DNA of 64,000 nt from Acidobacteriota bacterium (lineage in GTDB: Bacteria; Acidobacteriota; Vicinamibacteria; Vicinamibacterales; UBA2999). Below are positions 34,636-44,638 of this stretch, in pieces. Numbering within the stretch: the stretch's first letter is position 1; every line of letters starts with the position of its first letter. The notes beneath the pieces are model-generated. The model was not told the origin of the DNA. It did no database searches and saw only the letters and a program-made list of their open reading frames with translations. The DNA lies in the NCBI GenBank assembly GCA_018000455.1, contig JAGNJW010000015.1, positions 56,520 through 120,519 of the forward strand. The letters run 5' to 3'. The position numbers and the translations under genes were made by a program.

Positions 34636-34663
34636 GTTGACGACGGATTCCGTCAAACCTTCG

Positions 34664-35725
34664 ATGCGTTCCCTCCGCGCCGGCGCTCTCGTGCTCGTCG
34701 CCACCGTGGCCCTGGCGCCACGGCCAGCTGCCCAGAGTCTGCCGTACGCGCTTTTCGAGCGCTATCTTGACGCACTGCGACAGGAGGCGGGCATTCCGGG
34801 GCTGTCGGCCGCCATCGTCCAGGGCCGTCGGCTCGTCTGGGACGCCGGGCTCGGACGCCAGGACGCCGAGCAGTCGGTGCCGGCCCGTGCCGACACCCCC
34901 TATCTCATCGGCGACCTCACCCAGACTTTCACCGCCGTCGTGCTCGGCCAGTGCGTCGAACAGTCGGGCCTCAGCATCGCAGAGCGGATGAGCCGCTGGT
35001 CGTCGGCCATCCCCGAGTCTGGTGCCGAGGTCCGGCACGTGCTCTCGCACACCTCGGCCGGCGCCCCCGGCGAGAACTACCGCTACGACCTCAGCCGCTT
35101 CGCGCAGCTCACCCCGGTGGCCGACGACTGTAGCGACCGGCCGTTCCGCAGAGTCGTCGCCGAAGAGATCTTCGACCGCTTCGGCATGCGCGACTCGCTG
35201 CCGGGTCACAACCTGGTCGCGATCGGTTCGACGGCGCCAGACTTCTTCGACAACGGGAAGCTGCGTGCCTACGAATCAGTGCTCACGCGCCTGGCCGTGC
35301 CCTACCGCGTCGATCGCAGCGGCAAGGCGACACGCGGCGACTACCCGGCCGATGGCGTCTCGGCCGCCAGCGGTCTCATCTCGACCGTGCGGGATCTCGC
35401 CCGCTTCGATATCGCGCTCGACGACGACGCACTCATCGGCAGCAACCTCCGCACGGTGGCGTGGACCAACGTCAAGACCAGCAGCGGCGCCCCGCTGCCG
35501 AGGGGCCTCGGCTGGTTCGTGCAGTCCTACAACGGCGAGCCACTGGTGTGGCAGTTCGGTGTCGTACGCGACGCGGGCTCGGCGCTCATGCTCAAAGTGC
35601 CCGGCCGCGACATCACACTCATCCTCCTCGCCAACAGCGACGGACTGGCGCCCGAGGCCCTCTCGAACGGCGACGTGACGGTGTCGCTCTTCGCGAAGCT
35701 CTTCCTGCGCCTGTTCGCGTCCTGA
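34664..35725 (+). CDS. Beta-lactamase-superfamily serine hydrolase homologue lacking SxxK
   Basis: The 353-residue exported protein has the class C beta-lactamase/esterase fold: VQGRRLVWDAGLGRQDA, the region preceding the usual SxxK helix (LIGDLTQTFTAVVLGQ), VLSHTSAGAPG, EIFDRFGMRDS and DGVSAASGLISTVRDLARF. The SxxK tetrad is replaced by DLTQ, so both the nucleophile Ser and the Lys are absent, and the YxN motif is not clear. It is likely a non-catalytic binding protein. ATG 34664 is preferred over 34631 because a promoter hexamer covers the latter. Confidence 0.88.
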   Translation: MRSLRAGALVLVATVALAPRPAAQSLPYALFERYLDALRQEAGIPGLSAAIVQGRRLVWDAGLGRQDAEQSVPARADTPYLIGDLTQTFTAVVLGQCVEQSGLSIAERMSRWSSAIPESGAEVRHVLSHTSAGAPGENYRYDLSRFAQLTPVADDCSDRPFRRVVAEEIFDRFGMRDSLPGHNLVAIGSTAPDFFDNGKLRAYESVLTRLAVPYRVDRSGKATRGDYPADGVSAASGLISTVRDLARFDIALDDDALIGSNLRTVAWTNVKTSSGAPLPRGLGWFVQSYNGEPLVWQFGVVRDAGSALMLKVPGRDITLILLANSDGLAPEALSNGDVTVSLFAKLFLRLFAS

Positions 35726-35739
35726 GCGGCCCCGGTCCG

Positions 35740-36348
35740 GTGCGAGCGACCCACCTGCTGACGGCGGCACTCGTGGGCTGGTCGGTGCTGGGATTCGCGT
35801 CGCCGGCTGCCGCCGACATCTTCGTCTCGCCCTTTCTCGGCGTGAAGTTCCGCGGCGCCACCAACGAGCTCGATCTCGACCGCGACGCCGGCGCTCGTGA
35901 CAGGAAGACGGCACTCGGCATCTCGGGCGTGGTCATCAACGACGACGGGCTGGGAGTGGAACTCGAACTCGCCCACCAGCCGCGCTTCTTCGAGCGGAAG
36001 GGCAACGCCGGGATCGTGACGCGGAGCGGCGTCACGACGCTCACGGGTCATGTGGTACTGGCGCTGCCGCTCAAGCTCACGCGTGAGTCGCTGCGGCCCT
36101 ATGCCGTGGTGGGCCTGGGCTGGATGCACGCGTCGGCCAAGGACGGCATCGGCTTCAACGACTTCAGCAACGACTTCCTCGGCCTCGTCCTCGGTGCCGG
36201 CGCCGTCGGGTTCCTCACCGACGTCGTCGGGCTACGCTTCGATCTGCGCCACTTGAAGAGCGTGTCGTCGTCCGACACGTCGAATCTGACTGGCGACCTG
36301 GCGCGCCTCAGCTTCTGGCGTGCCAGCGTCGGCGTCGTGTTCCGCTAG
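35740..36348 (+). CDS. Outer-membrane beta-barrel protein
   Basis: The 202-residue protein has a signal peptide ending ASPAAA. Alternating hydrophobic strands typical of an 8-stranded OmpW/OmpA-like barrel follow: IFVSPFLGVKFRGA, VVLALPLKL, LRPYAVVGLGWMHAS, LGLVLGAGAVGFL and VGLRFDLRHLKSV. It ends in FWRASVGVVFR with a C-terminal aromatic-plus-Arg end. The GTG start is chosen because it gives a complete signal peptide. It lies 14 bases after the serine hydrolase-like gene. Its last four bases overlap the convergent ATP-grasp gene. Confidence 0.85.
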   Translation: MRATHLLTAALVGWSVLGFASPAAADIFVSPFLGVKFRGATNELDLDRDAGARDRKTALGISGVVINDDGLGVELELAHQPRFFERKGNAGIVTRSGVTTLTGHVVLALPLKLTRESLRPYAVVGLGWMHASAKDGIGFNDFSNDFLGLVLGAGAVGFLTDVVGLRFDLRHLKSVSSSDTSNLTGDLARLSFWRASVGVVFR

Positions 36349-37364
36349 GCGGTACGCTCGGGCTGCCATTGCAGCCCGAGGGCCATGATCCGATCCAGCA
36401 ATTCGCCGTACGACACCTTGGCGAGCCTGGCCGACTGGGCGAAGTCTTCCTCCAGAGCGAGCTGTGGGTTCGGGTTGGCCTCGATCACGAAGAGTCGGCC
36501 GTCGGCCGCCATCCGCAAGTCGACCCGCGCGTAGCCGGTCAGATCGAGCGCGCGAAATACCCGCTTGGCCAGATGCTGCACGCGCGAGGCGGCGCCGTAG
36601 GTGAGCGCGGCTTCGCCGGTGTCGATGCCGTGTTTCTCCTGGTACTTGGCGCTCCACTTCACGCGCTCGGTGGCGATGTGCCATGAATTCTCAGGCATCT
36701 TCGCAAACGACATCTCCCACACGGGAAACACTCGCAGCCGATCGTTGCCGAGGACGCCTGCGTAGAGCTCGCGGCCTTCGATGAACTGCTCGACGATGGC
36801 CGCCGTGCCGATCGTGTCGTGCACGAACTGGACGCGCTTGTTGAGCTGATCCTCGCTGGCCACGACCGACGCCTGCGAGATGCCGATCGACGACTCGTAG
36901 ATGAGCGACTTGACGATCAGCGGGAAGCCGAGGCGCTTGGGCAGCTTCGCTTTCCGGCCGAGCGGCACGACGACGAACTCGGGCACCGGGATGCGATGAT
37001 AGGCCATCAGCTTCTTGGCCAGTGCCTTGTCGCGCGACAAGGTCAGGCCGCGCGGGTTGCACCCTGTGTAAGGCATGCGCAGCAGTTCCAGGTAGCTGAC
37101 GACGTTCTGGTCGAAGACACCGACGTCCGCAAACGCCTCCATCAGGTTGAAGACGATGGTCGGCTTGAACTCGTCGATCGCTGGTCGGATCGGTGACAGG
37201 TCGTCACTCACGCCGATGATGCGCAGCTCGTGCTTGCGCTTCTTCAGCGTGGAGATGACGTCCCACTCCATCCTCCAGTCGGCGCTGGCCACTTCGTCGG
37301 CGGTGGCCGACTCGGGCGGGATGAGGTGCTTGTGCACCAGAACGAGCACACGCGCTGGCTTCAC
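36345..37364 (-). CDS. ATP-grasp ligase (D-Ala-D-Ala ligase-like)
   Basis: The 339-residue protein has the ATP-grasp architecture. The pre-ATP domain contains GCNPRGLTLSRDKALAKKLM. The ATP-binding lysine segment is FPLIVKSLIYESSIGIS and the clamp is IVEQFIEGRELYAGVL. Metal-binding residues fall in RVDLRMAADGRLFVIEANPNP. Such enzymes form amide bonds between carboxylate and amine substrates. It is followed after ten bases by a zinc metallopeptidase on the same strand, a ligase/peptidase pairing suggesting a peptide-like product. GTG start with GGAGG upstream. Confidence 0.9.
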   Translation of the reverse strand: MKPARVLVLVHKHLIPPESATADEVASADWRMEWDVISTLKKRKHELRIIGVSDDLSPIRPAIDEFKPTIVFNLMEAFADVGVFDQNVVSYLELLRMPYTGCNPRGLTLSRDKALAKKLMAYHRIPVPEFVVVPLGRKAKLPKRLGFPLIVKSLIYESSIGISQASVVASEDQLNKRVQFVHDTIGTAAIVEQFIEGRELYAGVLGNDRLRVFPVWEMSFAKMPENSWHIATERVKWSAKYQEKHGIDTGEAALTYGAASRVQHLAKRVFRALDLTGYARVDLRMAADGRLFVIEANPNPQLALEEDFAQSARLAKVSYGELLDRIMALGLQWQPERTA

Positions 37365-37374
37365 CGCGCCTCCG

Positions 37375-38406
37375 TCATAGGGCCACCCGGTGACGTCCGC
37401 TGTGGAGATAGTTCATGGTCTGTACCGTCAGGAATACGGTGAATTCATGCCGCGCCCGCTCCTCAGGGACGGCGAGGCGCAACTTGAGTTCCCGGCATCG
37501 CATGGCGATGTCATTGAACACCTGGTCGATGGTGTACTGGTAGATACCGGTCCAGTCGGCCACCAGGCGCCGCACCGGCCGCCGCACGCGGTTCAGGAAC
37601 TGCGCGGCCGACATGTTGCCGGCGTGCTCGGGCGCATTCGAGAACAGCCGCCGTAGCTCGCGGTCGTAGAAGCCCGGACGCTCCACGCCGTAGTGCCGAC
37701 GCTTGTGGCGATAATGTTGCCGCAGCGTCTTGCGCGTCCTGGCCAGCGGCTCCATCTCGATTGGCGCGTCCACCAGCGCCTTCTTGCCGCGCAGCGACCG
37801 CATCAGCGCGTCCACGTACTCGAGCTTCTTCACGGCCGGCCAACCGACGTAGCGGTCTTCCCAGAACGCCGCGGGCGTCAGCCACACGGCAAATGTCTCC
37901 GCGAAGTCCTCGTCAGGATGACTCTGCGCATACCACGGGTCGATGTGCATCACAAAGCTCTTGCTGTACGGCTTCGGCGTGTAGAACTCTGGATAGGGCT
38001 CAGACGAGCGGCCAAATATCTGGCGGCGCTGACGCCGCAGGCGCAGCTTCCAGGCGTTGTCGACGACATGACCCGCCTCGTGGCGCAGAATGCGCATGCA
38101 CCATTCGTAGTCGCCGCCCTCGACTTCGAGCATCTGCGCCCGCTCGAGCCGCTCGAGCCGGGGATGCGCGAGATAGAACGGCACGGCCATCGAAGTCGTG
38201 CCGTCGGGGGTGAACCATTCCTCGGCCAGGTAGTAGTGGATGGGTACGCGCAGATCGCGCATGTCGAGTTCGGCCTGCAGCTCGGCAATCCGCCCTTGCA
38301 TGACGCTCCCGGCCAGCGCGATCGGGAGATCGCGCATCCGCAGGTCCAGGAGTTGTTCGTCGGGAAGCTCCGCCCAGTTCTCCGGGACGGGCGGCGCCTT
38401 GGGCAT
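37375..38406 (-). CDS. Putative zinc-binding metallopeptidase
   Basis: The 343-residue protein has HEAGH at 109-113 (HExxH zinc site) in MRILRHEAGHVVDNAWK. A downstream acidic segment, DEDFAETFAVWLTP, may supply the third ligand, as in gluzincin-like minimal metallopeptidases. The rest is helical and basic, with no signal peptide. It is the first gene of a pair with the ATP-grasp ligase ten bases downstream. A TATGAT hexamer nine bases before the ATG suggests a near-leaderless mRNA. The protein belongs to a family of uncharacterised bacterial zinc proteins. Confidence 0.85.
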   Translation of the reverse strand: MPKAPPVPENWAELPDEQLLDLRMRDLPIALAGSVMQGRIAELQAELDMRDLRVPIHYYLAEEWFTPDGTTSMAVPFYLAHPRLERLERAQMLEVEGGDYEWCMRILRHEAGHVVDNAWKLRLRRQRRQIFGRSSEPYPEFYTPKPYSKSFVMHIDPWYAQSHPDEDFAETFAVWLTPAAFWEDRYVGWPAVKKLEYVDALMRSLRGKKALVDAPIEMEPLARTRKTLRQHYRHKRRHYGVERPGFYDRELRRLFSNAPEHAGNMSAAQFLNRVRRPVRRLVADWTGIYQYTIDQVFNDIAMRCRELKLRLAVPEERARHEFTVFLTVQTMNYLHSGRHRVAL

Positions 38407-38415
38407 GCAGGTGCC

Positions 38416-38421
38416 ATCATA
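38416..38421 (-). promoter_or_regulatory. -10 hexamer near the metallopeptidase start
   Basis: TATGAT on the minus strand, nine bases before the ATG at 38406. No ribosome-binding site is seen between them. Confidence 0.35.
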
Positions 38422-38479
38422 CCCGGCAGACGCTGCGGGCTCGAGCCCGCCCGGCGGTCACATCTGGCAAGATGCGGTC

Positions 38480-39124
38480 ATGGTGCGCAAGCGCTCGATC
38501 TTCCTGACTCACGGCTCGCCGCTGTTGCTCGACGACGGCTGGGTCGAAGAACTGCGGGTCTGGGCGGACACCCTGCCACGGCCGCGCGCGGTGCTGATGC
38601 TCTCGGCGCACTGGGAAGAAGACCGGCCGGTCACCCTGCGGCCACGCGCACGGTGCCGCTTGTCTACGACTTCTACGGCTTCCCGACCCGCCACTACGAC
38701 GTGCGCGACCCGGCGGCCGACGTCCCGGTGCTGCACGCGTGACTGCCCGCGCTCGACCCGACGACGCTGCTCACGCTCGGCCGCCAGGTTCGCCCGCTGC
38801 GCGACGAGGCGTGCTCATCATCGGCAGCGGTTTCATCACCCCCAACCTGCGCGTCTTTGACTGGGAGGGCACGACGCCCACGCCGGCGTGGGCGAGCGAG
38901 TTCGATCAGTAGACTGCTGAGACCGTGGCGCGCGGCGACGTCGACGCCCGCGCGCTTACCGTCAGCGCGCGCCTGGCGTGCGCATGACACTGCCGACACA
39001 CGAACACTTCGCGCCGCTGCTGGTCACGATGGGCGCGGCCGACGCCGGGGCGGAGGCCATGTCGTTTCCGATCACGGGATTCGCGATGTCGACGATGACG
39101 AAGCGCTCGGTGCAGATCGGCTGA
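38480..39124 (+). pseudogene. Decayed class III extradiol dioxygenase (DODA/LigB-type)
   Basis: Recognisable fragments in order are FLTHGSPLLLDD and PRPRAVLMLSAHWEE in frame 1. After a frameshift near 38638 come VPLVYDFYGFPTRHYDV, a stop at 38740-38742 and LPALDPTTLLTLGRQVRPLRDEA. After another shift comes LIIGSGFITPNLRVFDWEG, then a stop. In a further frame comes PTHEHFAPLLVTMGAADAGAEA, ending at 39124. These are the conserved blocks of 4,5-DOPA dioxygenase-like enzymes, with at least two frameshifts, in-frame stops and probably a large deletion. Not functional. Confidence 0.88.
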
Positions 39125-39135
39125 TGCCCGTTGCC

Positions 39136-39370
39136 GACGGCGGACGGGGCAAAGGCCGGTCCCGCGTCCGGCCCTCCGCCGGCCGTCAAACAACTGCGGG
39201 GGCGGGTGTCGGCGGAAGCGCGGGGCCCCGGGCGCGGGCCGGGGATGGATCCCACACAATGCCATCGAACACCCCACGCGGACTTCGGCGCCGCCTTGTC
39301 GTTTGACGTCTCACGCGTGCGCGGCCTGCTCCGGACGGCCGCGGAACCGGCCTTCGCCCCGTCCGCCGTC
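39136..39370. repeat. Palindromic MITE-like element
   Basis: Positions 39136-39160 and 39346-39370 are 25-bp inverted repeats with one mismatch. Weaker pairing extends inward to GTCAAAC (39184-39190 region) and GTTTGAC (39301-39307). The total is about 235 bp with no coding capacity. It begins 11 bases after the dioxygenase relic. No target duplication is evident. Confidence 0.7.
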
Positions 39371-39415
39371 GTGACGCCGCCCGGCGCGACTCGGAATAGG
39401 GCGCATGAGCCGAAG

Positions 39416-39421
39416 TAGAAT
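39416..39421 (+). promoter_or_regulatory. -10 element of tRNA-Arg(TCG)
   Basis: TAGAAT lies nine bases before the tRNA. No convincing -35. Confidence 0.3.
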
Positions 39422-39430
39422 CAAGTTCAC

Positions 39431-39507
39431 GCGCCTGTAGCTCAGTTGGATAGAGCATCAGCCTTCGAAGCTGAGGGTCGCAGGTTCGAGCCCTGCCGGG
39501 CGCGCCA
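39431..39507 (+). tRNA. tRNA-Arg (anticodon TCG)
   Basis: The 77-base cloverleaf has acceptor GCGCCTG / CGGGCGC with one G-U pair and encoded CCA. The anticodon arm is TCAGC-CTTCGAA-GCTGA, giving TCG, which reads CGA. The T arm is GCAGG-TTCGAGC-CCTGC. Confidence 0.97.
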
Positions 39508-39564
39508 ACTCGCTGCTGCGAGCCGGCCGGGCACGACTCAGGCGGATCGCGCCCTCAGCGCTTC

Positions 39565-40230
39565 TCAGAACCGAATCCGGATCCCCGCAAGAAACGCCGT
39601 CTGCGACAGCGTCGGCACGTCACCGGTCGCCGGGGCGCGGCCGGTCGTGCCCATCGGAAGATAGAGGTCGCCGAAGAGCGACACCGTCTTCCCGCCACGC
39701 GAGCGCCAGACGGTCCGCTCGCCGCTCAGCGTGACTTGCCACCGGGTACGCCAGTCAGAGAGTACCGCGTCCGAGGCTGCCGCAGGCATCGGCAGGCCGC
39801 CCATCGACGGCGTCATGAAGAGCGGCAAGCGCGCACCGCGTTGGCCGACCACGCCCACGCCGATCGCGCCGGCGTCGGTCTGCCAGGCCAGCGTCCCTCC
39901 CATTCGCCACGGCGTGTTGCCGTCGACGATTGCCGGCGCGAAGCGGTCCCCGCAGGTCGCGCACGAAGCGGGCGCCTCGATGCGGAACGTCCAGCCCTTG
40001 GGCAGCCGCAGCGGACGCGAATCAGTCGGCGACGCGATGACAACACCGCCCGGCGGCCGACGCGAATCGTCGCCGATACCGAGCCATCCCGAAGGCCGCT
40101 GCCGCTCTCCGCCTGCGGGTGACCGCGACGTGGCGTCCGGCAGCGGCGGACTCCCAGCCGTCTGAGCCGCCGCGGGGGCGGCGTCGCTCAACGCGCAGAC
40201 GAGCAGCGCAGCATGCACACCCTCGCGCAC
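39565..40230 (-). CDS. Exported protein of unknown function
   Basis: The 221-residue protein has a signal-like N-terminus (AALLVCALSDAAPAAAQ), a Pro/Arg/Ser-rich linker and a C-terminal half. That half has beta-rich segments such as GGTLAWQTDAGAIGVGVVGQ, WQVTLSGERTVW, KTVSLFGDLYLPMG and a last strand ending IRIRF. An aromatic C-terminus and alternating strands suggest an outer-membrane barrel or autotransporter-like fold. ASCATCGDRF carries a CxxC. GTG 40230 or 40218 are both possible starts. No family recognised. Confidence 0.6.
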   Translation of the reverse strand: MREGVHAALLVCALSDAAPAAAQTAGSPPLPDATSRSPAGGERQRPSGWLGIGDDSRRPPGGVVIASPTDSRPLRLPKGWTFRIEAPASCATCGDRFAPAIVDGNTPWRMGGTLAWQTDAGAIGVGVVGQRGARLPLFMTPSMGGLPMPAAASDAVLSDWRTRWQVTLSGERTVWRSRGGKTVSLFGDLYLPMGTTGRAPATGDVPTLSQTAFLAGIRIRF

Positions 40231-40273
40231 GTCCCTTGGACGCCGGCCTTGGCTCGTTGGCCGGGCGCCGAAG

Positions 40274-40612
40274 TCAATACTCGTAGTGCAGGATGTCAGA
40301 GACTCGGCCGTCCCGATCGACGCACACCAGGTCGATGCTGCCGTTGAACCACCGCTGAATCAGGCCGCCGATCAGTCCACGATTGGCGTAATACACCAGC
40401 ACGCGCGCCGTACCCGCCTCGCACGACGCCTTCGTCCAGTCATCGCGAGACCACACCAGCTCTTCGTCGGGCTGGCCATGGGTGGCCACCAACTGCTCAA
40501 CTGTTGGATACGGCTCGAGCGCCGAATAGGACAGGCTGGGGGAGGTGCATCCAACCTGGGGTGACACGAGGCCCGCGAGCACCACTGTCCGCAATAGTGA
40601 CGCCGCCGTCAC
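40274..40612 (-). CDS. Small putative lipoprotein
   Basis: The protein has about 112 residues. The N-terminus ends in LVSPQVGCTS, an imperfect lipobox. The mature part contains YPTVEQLVATHGQPDEELVWSRDDW and VLVYYANRGLIGGLIQRW, ending DGRVSDILHYEY. The HGQPDE segment resembles SmpA/OmlA-like small lipoproteins that recognise Gly-x-Pro turns. GTG 40612 is chosen because it gives a signal sequence. The frame continues upstream through a repeat element, which is unlikely to be coding. Confidence 0.6.
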   Translation of the reverse strand: MTAASLLRTVVLAGLVSPQVGCTSPSLSYSALEPYPTVEQLVATHGQPDEELVWSRDDWTKASCEAGTARVLVYYANRGLIGGLIQRWFNGSIDLVCVDRDGRVSDILHYEY

Positions 40613-40670
40613 CCGCTGCGACGAGCGTGCGGCCGCATGACTCGAGCGAACGGCCGCTGAGACACCGACT

Positions 40671-40837
40671 CGGATGGGGCGGCGCGCCGTGGCGTCTTCC
40701 GACGGTGAACTCTTAGCACCGGCAGCTCTGCCGGTCCTCCATCCAGACCGTGGCTCCACGTGGCGTGCCAGAGTCGACCCGGCATGCCGGAGCGAAGGTG
40801 AGCCGGAGGGAGATGCCACGGCGCGTCGCCCCATCCG
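40671..40837. repeat. MITE-like inverted-repeat element
   Basis: Terminal inverted repeats of 27 bp with two mismatches lie at 40671-40697 and 40811-40837. An 18-base perfect hairpin at 40718-40735 (ACCGGCAG / CTGCCGGT) lies inside. The 167-bp unit has no gene. It sits between the lipoprotein gene and the end of the clpA operon and might also serve as a terminator. Confidence 0.7.
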
Positions 40838-40846
40838 CTCCCGCCG

Positions 40847-41053
40847 CTACGTCTTCGGCATCGCCGCCGCCACCGGCTGCATGATGCCGGCAATCTCGTC
40901 CATCGCACTCGCCAGCGCCGCCTGGACGGCGGCCTTCTGATCCGTGTCGAGTGCCGAGAGCACGCTGTGCATCTCGGTCGTGCGGCTGCGCAGCACCAGC
41001 GCGACGAGCGACGACTCGCCGTCGTCGAGGTAGCGGTCGATCGACATCTCCAT
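40847..41053 (-). CDS. Conserved-looking 68-residue protein downstream of clpA
   Basis: The acidic helical protein begins MEMSIDRYLDDGESSLVALVL and includes LSALDTDQKAAVQAALASAMDEIAGIMQPV. Its ATG lies four bases after the clpA stop, with GGGAG inside the end of clpA, so it is almost certainly co-transcribed with aat-clpS-clpA. No family or signal is recognised. The amphipathic C-terminal helix could mediate binding. A role in ClpA or ClpS function is inference from position only. Confidence 0.65.
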   Translation of the reverse strand: MEMSIDRYLDDGESSLVALVLRSRTTEMHSVLSALDTDQKAAVQAALASAMDEIAGIMQPVAAAMPKT

Positions 41054-41057
41054 GTAC

Positions 41058-43363
<2,306 letters not shown>

Positions 43364-43367
<4 letters not shown>

Positions 43368-43711
43368 GGCTTGCCCTCCTCGGGCTCCGGCTCCATCGAG
43401 ACGCGAAGCGGATACTCGTGTTGCTCGGCGAGACGCTCGGTGGCCGCCACCTTGGTCTCGGCGATTTCTTTCGTGTAGATGCCGGCCACGCCCACGCCGG
43501 CATGGTGGACGTGCAGCATGATCGTCATGGCCTCAGTCGCCGTCTTCGCGAACACCGTCTCGAGCACCCAGACCACGAACTCCTGGGTCGTGTAGTCGTC
43601 GTTGTGCAGCAACACGCGCCAGGACCGCGGCGGCGTGCGCTCGAGCTCCGGCCGCGGCTCGATGAGCACCCCGCTACTGGGGTCGGCGGCGGCGGGACTC
43701 GACGGCGGCAT
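43364..43711 (-). CDS. clpS: ClpS adaptor (N-recognin)
   Basis: The 115-residue protein has an extended Pro-rich N-terminus, then the ClpS core: WRVLLHNDDYTTQEFVVWVL (N-degron pocket with Asn-Asp), MLHVHHAGVGVAGIYTKEIAETK and AEQHEYPLRVSMEP. ClpS binds N-terminal Leu, Phe, Tyr and Trp and hands the protein to ClpA. It overlaps clpA by four bases (ATGA-type). A TAAGAT lies six bases before the ATG and a GGGAG is also present, so it may have its own promoter within the operon. Confidence 0.96.
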
Positions 43712-43717
43712 CTCCCG

Positions 43718-43723
43718 ATCTTA
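43718..43723 (-). promoter_or_regulatory. -10 hexamer immediately before clpS
   Basis: TAAGAT on the minus strand, six bases before the clpS ATG, inside the CCCGAT/ATCGGG hairpin. Confidence 0.35.
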
Positions 43724-43743
43724 TCGGGTCTGGCCTACCGGAC

Positions 43744-44487
43744 CTATGGGCCCGCCGGCTGGGCCTGGGCGAAGGCGCCGGCCACGGCCGCGCCGGTCAG
43801 GTCGCGGTCGAGTTCCCAGGGCACGGGCGAGCCGCCGGGTGACACGAGCGGCGCCAGCCGGCGCAAGAAGTCCCGGCGAGGCACCTCGACCGCGCCCAGG
43901 CTGACCAGATGGTCGCTCGGCACCTGGCAGTCGATGAACGGCACCTGCCAGCGTGCCAGTTGCGCCGCCAGCCAGGTGATGGCCACCTTCGAGCCGTCGG
44001 TGACACGTGAGAACATCGACTCGCCGAAGAACGCTCGGCCCATTCCCACGCCGTAGATGCCGCCGGCGAGCGCGCCGTCGACCCATACCTCGAGGGAATG
44101 CGCGTAACCAGCGCGGTGCAGGGCATCGTAGGCCTCGAGCATCTCAGCGGTGATCCAGGTGCCGCGGTCGGCGGCGCGCGGCTCGGCGCAGGCGCGGATG
44201 ACGGCGCCGAAGGCCCGATCGATGGTCACCTCGTAGGCGCCCCGGCGTAAACGCCTGGCCAGAGTGCGCGACACGCGGACCGCATCGGTTGGCAGCACCA
44301 TCCGCGGGTCGGGACACCACCACAGCACCGGCTCGCCATCGCTGAACCAAGGGAAGATGCCGTGACGGTAAGCCTCGACGAGGCGCACGACCGCGAGTCC
44401 GCCGCCGGCGGCGAGCAAGCCGTTCGGCGAGCGCTTGGCGGTGTCGGGCGACGGCAGCGGGTCAAAGGGACCAAGCCAGGGAACCAT
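43744..44487 (-). CDS. aat: Leucyl/phenylalanyl-tRNA-protein transferase
   Basis: The 247-residue enzyme transfers Leu or Phe from aminoacyl-tRNA to N-terminal Arg or Lys, creating ClpS-recognised N-degrons. Family motifs are GLLAAGGGL, YRHGIFPWFSDGEPVLWWCPDPRMVL, RGTWITAEMLEAYDALH, YAHSLEVW, GIYGVGMGRAFFGESMF and IDCQVPSDHLVSLGA. Length and motifs are complete. It begins the aat-clpS-clpA operon and is 32 bp from clpS. Confidence 0.97.
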   Translation of the reverse strand: MVPWLGPFDPLPSPDTAKRSPNGLLAAGGGLAVVRLVEAYRHGIFPWFSDGEPVLWWCPDPRMVLPTDAVRVSRTLARRLRRGAYEVTIDRAFGAVIRACAEPRAADRGTWITAEMLEAYDALHRAGYAHSLEVWVDGALAGGIYGVGMGRAFFGESMFSRVTDGSKVAITWLAAQLARWQVPFIDCQVPSDHLVSLGAVEVPRRDFLRRLAPLVSPGGSPVPWELDRDLTGAAVAGAFAQAQPAGP

Positions 44488-44495
44488 GCTAAGAT
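44487..44495 (+). promoter_or_regulatory. Extended -10 promoter of tRNA-His
   Basis: TGC-TAAGAT, 15 bases before the tRNA, overlapping the first codon of divergent aat. Confidence 0.4.
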
Positions 44496-44510
44496 CGACG
44501 GCTCAGGCAC

Positions 44511-44586
44511 GGTGGGTGTAGCTCAGTGGTAGAGCTCCGGACTGTGGCTCCGGCTGTCGCGGGTTCGAATCCCGTCATCCACCCCA
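44511..44586 (+). tRNA. tRNA-His (anticodon GTG)
   Basis: The acceptor is GTGGGTG / CATCCAC, with the diagnostic extra G at -1 (44511) paired to discriminator C73, and encoded CCA. The anticodon arm is CCGGA-CTGTGGC-TCCGG, giving GTG. Confidence 0.97.
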
Positions 44587-44638
44587 TACCTTTTCTGTCC
44601 CGTTCACTGTACTGCCGAACGCCGGTCGCCGGCCGCGC

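Noticed and set aside
33269..34663. N-terminal extension of the serine hydrolase-like gene
   Set aside because: It is antisense to the NHL and DUF4390 genes. The signal peptide begins at 34664.
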